Shown here: positions 20,401-23,488 of the stretch, piece by piece
Layout of the letters: every line of letters starts with the position of its first letter
Position numbering within the stretch: position 1 is the first letter of the stretch
Assembly (NCBI GenBank): GCA_001584585.1
Contig: LSYV01000008.1
Coordinates: forward strand, 3,454,443 to 3,477,930
Direction of reading: 5' to 3'
Source of the DNA: Gonium pectorale
Taxonomy: Eukaryota; Chlorophyta; Chlorophyceae; Chlamydomonadales; Volvocaceae
DNA: 23,488 nt
The notes under the pieces: model-generated
What the model was told of the DNA's origin: nothing
The model's input: only the letters and a program-made list of their open reading frames with translations
Database searches by the model: none
Program-made: the position numbers and the translations under genes

Positions 20401-22919
20401 AAACGGTGCCGGTGACCAGCAGCAGGGCCTTGTCTGCGATGCATTGCATCAGTGCTTCGTTTGCCGTCCTTTCACATTCGCCCAGAGGGTATCCGACATT
20501 CAGGACAAGGATCGGCGCAGCCAGCTGCAGCGGGTGCTTTCACTGGACGATAAGGAGGTCCTGGCGCAGCTGCTCCGAAGGCACCTTGATCACGACGGCA
20601 ACGGCAAGGTCCACACGTCTGAGTACCTGCGCTTCTACCGCAGGTGGGGCCGGCGCGTAATAATTGAAGAGAATTGGGCGGGTATACCACGCGTGCCTCC
20701 TTGCTATAACTTCCTTCTGTGTGAAATGAATTGTGCTGTTTGTTTCTCAAGTCCTGTGTCACCGACCTAAAGCTGCGTACATTGGCTTCGATGATGCGTT
20801 TACGTTTAGGAAGCGAGGACTCTGCCCTAAGTACGCTTAATCACAATTGATCACCAACCATTGTGGGCGTGATGACGGCTGTATGTGTTCGTTGCCCTGC
20901 GTAATGCAAATGACCGTTGTCTCAATCCCTTGCATGTATGGAGTCCATCAGGTTGTGCTTATTACTGCTTTGTCTGAAAAGCATATGTGTTTCATTATAA
21001 ACTCGACCTGTATATTGAGAAATGTTTAGCTCCATTCCTGGTGATGCATACTGCTATGCCCTGTATGGGTCAACTGTAGGGTGCTGCCATACCAGCTTCA
21101 TGTGCACAACCCTTGCATAAAGTACAAAAGCATGGCTGCCTCCTGATGCAGCGATTCCATCCATGCGAACCTTTTGCTGATGATGTTTGCAAGTAAGGGA
21201 CACACTGTGTGCTCTCACCATTCTTTCAGCTGCTGCGACCAGCTGGCAAAGCCGGGCAAAGCGACTGCTGGCTCCTCGAAGGCACCCGCTTCAAGCCTGG
21301 CCGAGTGCATGGAGGTGCTATGCAACAACTTCGACATCCAGCAGCTGTTGTTGTCCGATGAGGACCGGAACAAGCTGGCGTCCCTCCTGGAGCCGCCGCA
21401 GTTCTCATCGGTGGCTGCCAGGCTGTACACCGGCTTCACGCCGGGCAGCCGCCAGTGGGTGTTCGACGAGTATGCCAAGTGGCTCAATGAGGAGAGCAGC
21501 CGAGCCATGGTGGTGTACGGCGGTCATGGCCTGGGCAAAACCACCCTCGCCGCTGCTTTCGCTTGCAAGGCAGCTTTCAGCACCATGGAGGGAGAAGTCA
21601 TGGATTCAGACGTGGTGGGGCACTTCTTCTTCCAGCACTTTGAGAAGAAAAGGTGGGCACCTGCGCAGTAGCATGCATAGGCGCATGCATGCATCCCGCT
21701 GCCTCATCGATTCTCCATCACAATCGTCTGTATGTACGTGCGCATAGGCTCATCATGCACGCACCCTGCCGCCACCTTGTGCTGTGGAAGCACATTTGCT
21801 GCCCCTCTCAAACTACCACTGCTAGCTGGTCTGCCCGCACAGTACCACTAGTGATGCTGCATGCACTACTGGGTTGTCTGTTGGCACTCACACGCACGGA
21901 CGTTGCAGCATTTACGCATGCACACTGTGTACGTAGTCTTTCTGGCTCCTACCTTCGTGCAAAGGTACATCGTTGTCTGACACCTTTGCCCATCGGGTGC
22001 CTCCCTTTATCTTTCTAGCTCCACACCGGTTGCGCTTCTGCGCACCCTGGCCTACCAGCTGGCGATAGCACTGCCGCCGCTGCGGCCCGTCATGATGGAG
22101 CTGAAACGGGAGGAGCTACGGGAGTTGAATGATGACGACGTGAAGGAGGCATTCCAGAGGCTGCTGCTGCAGCCCTTCGATGAGAAAAAAGTGAGTTGTC
22201 GTGGTGACCTCGAAGCATCAATAAACACGTTCATTCCCTGCATATATGCTGGTACGGGTGCTACGGGTGCATCAAACCAGTATGAAGAAGCGCACTTGTA
22301 CGTTTGACATGATGACGAGGCTTTCCATTGCTGTCCTTCCACTGCCAAAATAGCACTGCTACTGGTCGCTGCAGGCGGACTTGAGGTCGCTTAATCGGCC
22401 CCTTGTCATTGTGATTGATGCACTGGACGAGTCCAGCGAGGTGGTGAAGCTCCTGCAGCTGCTCGAGTACTTCAAGGAGCTCCCAAAGGTGATGATCCCA
22501 CACACGTAACTGTGTGGACCGAGTGGCCTTGTGTTGCAGTAGTTCCACAGAACTGGCTTGTATGTGAACAAAGGCACTTGATGCTTGGCCAAAGATAGTG
22601 CACCGTGCTTCTTCTTGCCTAGTTCCCGCTGGCTAACGTGTCATGTTCACTGGCATCTGCAGTGCGTCCGCTTCATAGTGATGTCGCGTCCCGAGGCGTG
22701 GATTTATAAGAAGCTGAGCACGGTGTTTGAGCAACCGCTGGTCGTTCGCTTGGAGGATGAGCGCCACATAGCAGACCTCAAGCTGTTCATTCGGGACCAG
22801 CTGGTTACTGTCATCAAATTAGCTCCAGCAGGCAGTGCACCCGGCAGATCAGACCTGCTGGATGCTGCGACCCAGCTGCTGCTGGACAAAAGTGAGGGGT
22901 CGTATCTGTATGTGGCTCG
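5492..22919 (+). CDS. Caspase-like/ankyrin/jacalin/EF-hand/NACHT protein, 26 exons, right-truncated
   Basis: Exons: 5492-5692, 8133-8534, 8622-8765, 9038-9118, 12169-13209, 13491-13784, 13949-14047, 14224-14322, 14459-14557, 14784-14885, 15135-15236, 15762-16034, 16864-16962, 17252-17350, 17498-17596, 17770-17868, 18164-18262, 18401-18469, 18693-19230, 19808-19953, 20115-20186, 20486-20643, 21230-21652, 22019-22190, 22375-22488, 22663-22919. These total 5381 nt, 1793 codons plus two bases, with no stop. ATG 5492 is the first ATG after an in-frame stop at 5453. Order: C14 protease (about 1-276), unknown beta-rich region (277-721), ankyrin repeats (722-1167), jacalin-like lectin (1179-1325), EF-hand (loop 1454-1465), NACHT (about 1540-1793, continuing). 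It is probably a cytosolic signal-transducing NTPase with a protease effector; no signal peptide or membrane segment is seen. The weakest joins are the two long introns (5693-8132, 9119-12168) and the donor at 13210. A two-gene alternative split at 13230 is possible but less likely. Confidence 0.8.
5735..5878. repeat. 13-bp inverted repeat pair
   Basis: TACAGTACCGAAG at 5735-5747 is matched by its exact reverse complement at 5866-5878, 118 bp apart. GCATGCAT sequences flank both sides. It could be a decayed miniature inverted-repeat element. No target duplication is obvious. Confidence 0.5.
6709..6728. repeat. AAAG microsatellite
   Basis: Five perfect copies of AAAG lie in intron 1 of the caspase/NACHT gene. 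This is a simple repeat only. Confidence 0.9.
6754..6956. repeat. Dispersed repeat, copy 1
   Basis: About 200 bp that reappear, diverged, at 22980-23167 in the same orientation. Best-conserved blocks are a GCGTGTG..TTAAGG start, CCACCACCGC..CCTCCACGCCTGA in the middle, and GCCAGCG.TTC.CAGGTTGGGCCCC at the end. No coding capacity is apparent; it is probably a non-autonomous transposable element family. Confidence 0.7.
7155..7176. repeat. Small perfect hairpin
   Basis: AGGACTCTG, loop ACAC, then CAGAGTCCT: a perfect 9-bp stem. The nearby CCCTTAACACAC (7191-7202), read on the minus strand, resembles the start of the dispersed repeat, so this may be part of a related inverted copy. Confidence 0.5.
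7389..7650. mobile_element. Possible 262-bp miniature element with inverted ends
   Basis: The left end, 7389-7411 (GTCGACATCAGCCTTGC...), and the right end, 7630-7650, are inverted copies differing by a 2-nt gap. Both ends terminate in GTCGAC. The interior is AT-richer than the flanks and non-coding. This fits a MITE, but no clear target-site duplication is visible. Confidence 0.45.
7951..8017. repeat. Long near-perfect hairpin (about 31-bp stem, 4-nt loop)
   Basis: The arm 7951-7981 pairs with 7986-8017 around an AGCG loop, with only one mismatch and one extra base. Part of the arm sequence recurs just downstream (CCCAGAACAGCGGTTAGACCCTGT, from 8019). It lies 115 bases before the exon encoding the catalytic residues. 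Confidence 0.85.
9119..12168 (+). other. Intron 4 of the caspase/NACHT gene (3.0 kb)
   Basis: The donor is GTAAGT after GYNHDQ and the acceptor CTGTCTAG precedes exon 5. It holds the coding-like relic at 10582-11025, a pair of CTTTCTGTCACAGT direct repeats (near 9848 and 10154), an ATT-rich palindrome at 10132-10147 and an AAC-rich stretch near 11208-11220. No convincing complete gene was found on either strand. Because it is long, an extra exon missed here is possible; the 10582 relic is the only candidate. Confidence 0.6.
10582..11025 (+). pseudogene. Coding-like relic in two frames, unknown origin
   Basis: After an acceptor-like GCTGCAG, the reading VQAFAAYDMYGTSRPQRAAL (10582 onward) has the strong G/C third-position bias of true exons. 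From about 10857 a different frame reads VGAEVDEPVPEVAVARAWGT and ends PGSK at a stop, 11023-11025. The switch of frame suggests a decayed fragment of a gene or transposable element. It matches nothing I recognise. The first part could alternatively be a skipped or alternative exon of the host gene, since its acceptor is in phase 0. Confidence 0.35.
13210..13490 (+). other. Intron 5, with an in-frame stop just after the donor
   Basis: The donor is AAG|GTTGTG, weaker than most in this gene, and the acceptor is TTCTCCCTAG. If the intron is not removed, translation adds VVGHVN and stops at 13228-13230, giving a protein of about 629 residues with only the caspase and beta-rich parts. No TGTAA signal follows within the intron, which favours splicing and one long gene. 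Confidence 0.6.
15237..15761 (+). other. Intron within the ankyrin array
   Basis: 525 bp between the exon ending at 15236 and the two-unit exon starting at 15762. Donor GTGTGT, acceptor CTTACGCAG. I see no repeat, RNA gene or conserved open frame in it. Confidence 0.6.
16035..16863 (+). other. Longest intron within the ankyrin array (829 bp)
   Basis: It runs from donor GTGATC to acceptor CTGTCCAG. Its middle, around 16420-16700, is more GC-rich than the other ankyrin introns. GCATTTGC occurs twice in tandem at 16393-16408. No ankyrin-like exon remnant is recognised in it. Confidence 0.5.
18693..19230 (+). other. Jacalin-like lectin domain, exon 19
   Basis: One 538-bp exon holds the whole domain, about residues 1179-1325. 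It begins TTGPFGKKG and runs through FDDSSYATAGPITEV, WCIDAVQITY, the Gly-rich GPLHGGGGGSPYSVAL, SEYIISAQVFRG, VNGLEFVTSYGR and an ending VVAIRGSASEYLKQISLVW. This is the strand order of jacalin-related lectins, a beta-prism fold that binds mannose or galactose. The GPxG start and HGGxGG loop are characteristic. The usual C-terminal sugar-binding GxxxxxLDxI-type loop reads GSASEYLKQI, which lacks the Asp of many mannose binders, so sugar binding is uncertain. A Pro/Thr-rich tail (SPTPGALATPTG) leads on to the helical region. Confidence 0.82.
19231..19807 (+). other. Intron between jacalin exon and helical segment
   Basis: 577 bp, donor GTAGGT, acceptor GCCGGCAG. It is the first intron of this gene not in phase 0 (it is phase 1). 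Nothing recognisable was found inside. Confidence 0.6.
19808..20643 (+). other. Helical segment with EF-hand, exons 20-22
   Basis: Exons 19808-19953, 20115-20186 and 20486-20643. The first two are mainly helical (ALIKQYVDEVASHVKL, DLKTFWHRSFNTEDAEVDMFINE) and may contain a degenerate first EF-hand. The third contains a canonical 12-residue loop, DHDGNGKVHTSE (residues 1454-1465), with Asp at positions 1 and 3, Asn at 5, Gly at 6, a hydrophobic residue at 8 and Glu at 12, followed by an exiting helix YLRFYR. Calcium binding is therefore likely. Its place directly before NACHT suggests calcium-dependent control of NTPase activation (inference). The exon 22 donor is taken as GTGGGG at 20644 because its phase matches the next acceptor; GTAATA at 20657 is an alternative. 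Confidence 0.8.
20644..21229 (+). other. Intron between EF-hand and NACHT exons
   Basis: 586 bp, donor GTGGGG and acceptor TTCTTTCAG, both in phase 2. It is AT-richer than the exons. No gene or repeat was recognised. Confidence 0.55.
21230..22919 (+). other. NACHT (STAND) NTPase domain, exons 23-26, incomplete
   Basis: The N-terminal linker (about residues 1473-1560) contains LYTGFTPGSRQWVFDEYAKW, the type of segment that precedes the P-loop in NACHT proteins. Walker A is GGHGLGKTT (1569-1577, Lys 1575). HFFFQHFEKK and TPVALLRTLAYQLA match the region between Walker A and B. Walker B is LVIVIDALDES (Asp 1685, with the NACHT-typical second acidic pair D1688/E1689). FIVMSRPE (1712-1719) is the sensor strand, and KSEGSYLYVAR is the FLYA-like turn near the winged helix. 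The exon ends in phase 2 at 22919 with a good donor (GTGAGT), so the rest of the STAND module and any C-terminal repeats lie beyond the window. All nucleotide-binding residues seen are intact. Confidence 0.9.
21653..22018 (+). other. Intron inside NACHT domain after Walker A exon
   Basis: 366 bp, donor GTGGGC and acceptor TTTCTAG, both phase 2. It contains several GCATGCATG-type palindromic stretches near its start, and nothing else of note. Confidence 0.6.
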
Positions 22920-22979
22920 GTGAGTGCACAGCCTCCGCTGATGTGAAAAAGTGAAGTTTACGTGTGATCATACACCATC

Positions 22980-23167
22980 GCGTGTGTTAAGGGGGGAGTA
23001 TGGCACATGTCCTCTTGTTGAGGGATCACTCCCACCGGGGTTTTTTCCGACGGTATATCCACCACCGCCCCCTCCACGCCTGACTCACGCCCCTGGTCAT
23101 GTGCCTGGAGTCAGCAGAGTTGCCATCACAGCCAGCGCTTCGCAGGTTGGGCCCCCGAGCTATGGGC
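22980..23167. repeat. Dispersed repeat, copy 2
   Basis: The diverged second copy of the repeat at 6754-6956, in the same orientation, starting 60 bases after the last recognised NACHT exon. It begins GCGTGTGTTAAGG and ends CAGGTTGGGCCCCCGAG. It most likely lies in the next intron of the gene, or marks inserted DNA that interrupts it. Confidence 0.7.
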
Positions 23168-23170
23168 TCA

Positions 23171-23488
23171 TGTAACAAGAGGATTGGGCGCCCAGATGCC
23201 AAGGCCTCGATTTGGCCGTTACACTCCTCCCCCTCCTGCAGCGAACGTCCGCGTGAGACCTCCCGGCCGCTTGTGGCGCGCCCTCTCTTGTCGACCGGAG
23301 GTTTTCTGTTTCGCCCGTCTCCGAGGGTTCTGTCCGCCGCCGCTCACGGGCATCCACCATAGGAGTGAGGAGGCGTAACTTCCTCTTGCGCGCTAGTCCG
23401 GAATCGATCCGGGGACTTCCCAGCGTGGGGCGGCATCTTTCCCCGGAAGTCCTAGCAATTCGCACCACTGTAACAAGAGGATTGGGCG
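23171..23488. repeat. 20-bp direct repeat flanking the last 300 bp
   Basis: TGTAACAAGAGGATTGGGCG occurs at 23171-23190 and again, identically, as the final 20 bases of the window (23469-23488), offset by 298 bp. The second copy may extend past the edge. It may mark a tandem duplication of a larger unit or the long direct ends of an inserted element. Confidence 0.75.
23398..23480 (-). ncRNA. Possible tRNA-like / Pol III-type element
   Basis: On the minus strand, GGATCGATTCC matches the B-box consensus GGTTCGANNCC at all but one fixed position and lies in a T-arm-like hairpin (CCGG, seven-base loop, CCGG; 23398-23412). About 55 bases upstream on that strand, TGTTACAGTGG partly resembles an A-box. 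Between them is an 8-bp stem (23413-23420 with 23445-23452). A full cloverleaf cannot be drawn, so a tRNA-derived SINE or decayed tRNA is more likely than a working tRNA. Confidence 0.3.

Overview
The window looks like nuclear DNA of a green alga, most likely a chlorophyte of the Chlamydomonas/Volvox group. The basis is very intron-rich genes with GT..AG introns, strong G/C bias in coding third positions, GC-rich to extremely GC-rich introns, and an organelle-type translation factor with an Arg/Ser/Ala-rich leader. The species assignment is an inference; no rRNA or other species marker is present. Both genes lie on the + strand. I assembled them by splicing exons by hand, and reading frame and intron phase agree at every junction in both models.

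Left part (1-5245). Positions 1-1099 hold no gene I can support. A seven-exon gene (1100-5245) encodes a 269-residue organellar ribosome recycling factor. It sits in 65-75% GC sequence, and its introns begin G-rich and end C-rich.

Right part (5492 to beyond the right edge). After a 246 bp gap comes one very large gene. At least 26 exons splice without a frame break into 1793 codons before the window ends. The predicted protein carries, in order: a caspase-like (peptidase C14) domain with an intact His/Cys dyad; a long beta-rich region I do not recognise, with a Gly/Ser/His linker; about 13 ankyrin units, mostly one 99-bp phase-0 exon each; a jacalin-like lectin domain; a helical segment with a canonical EF-hand loop; and a NACHT-type STAND NTPase with Walker A, Walker B and sensor motifs. 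The gene is still open at the right edge.

Interpretation. The architecture is that of a one-polypeptide, inflammasome-like receptor-protease. A NACHT switch would control oligomerisation, the ankyrin and jacalin modules could recognise a ligand, the EF-hand could add calcium control, and the N-terminal caspase-like domain would be the effector. The order is unusual: the effector is N-terminal, the putative sensors lie between effector and NACHT, and a lectin and an EF-hand are included. This is the most interesting content of the window.

The long introns of the big gene (2.4 kb and 3.0 kb) carry repeat debris: a near-perfect 31-bp-stem hairpin, a short element with inverted ends, a dispersed repeat that recurs after the last NACHT exon, and a decayed coding-like stretch. 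The right end holds a direct repeat and a possible tRNA-like (Pol III type) segment.
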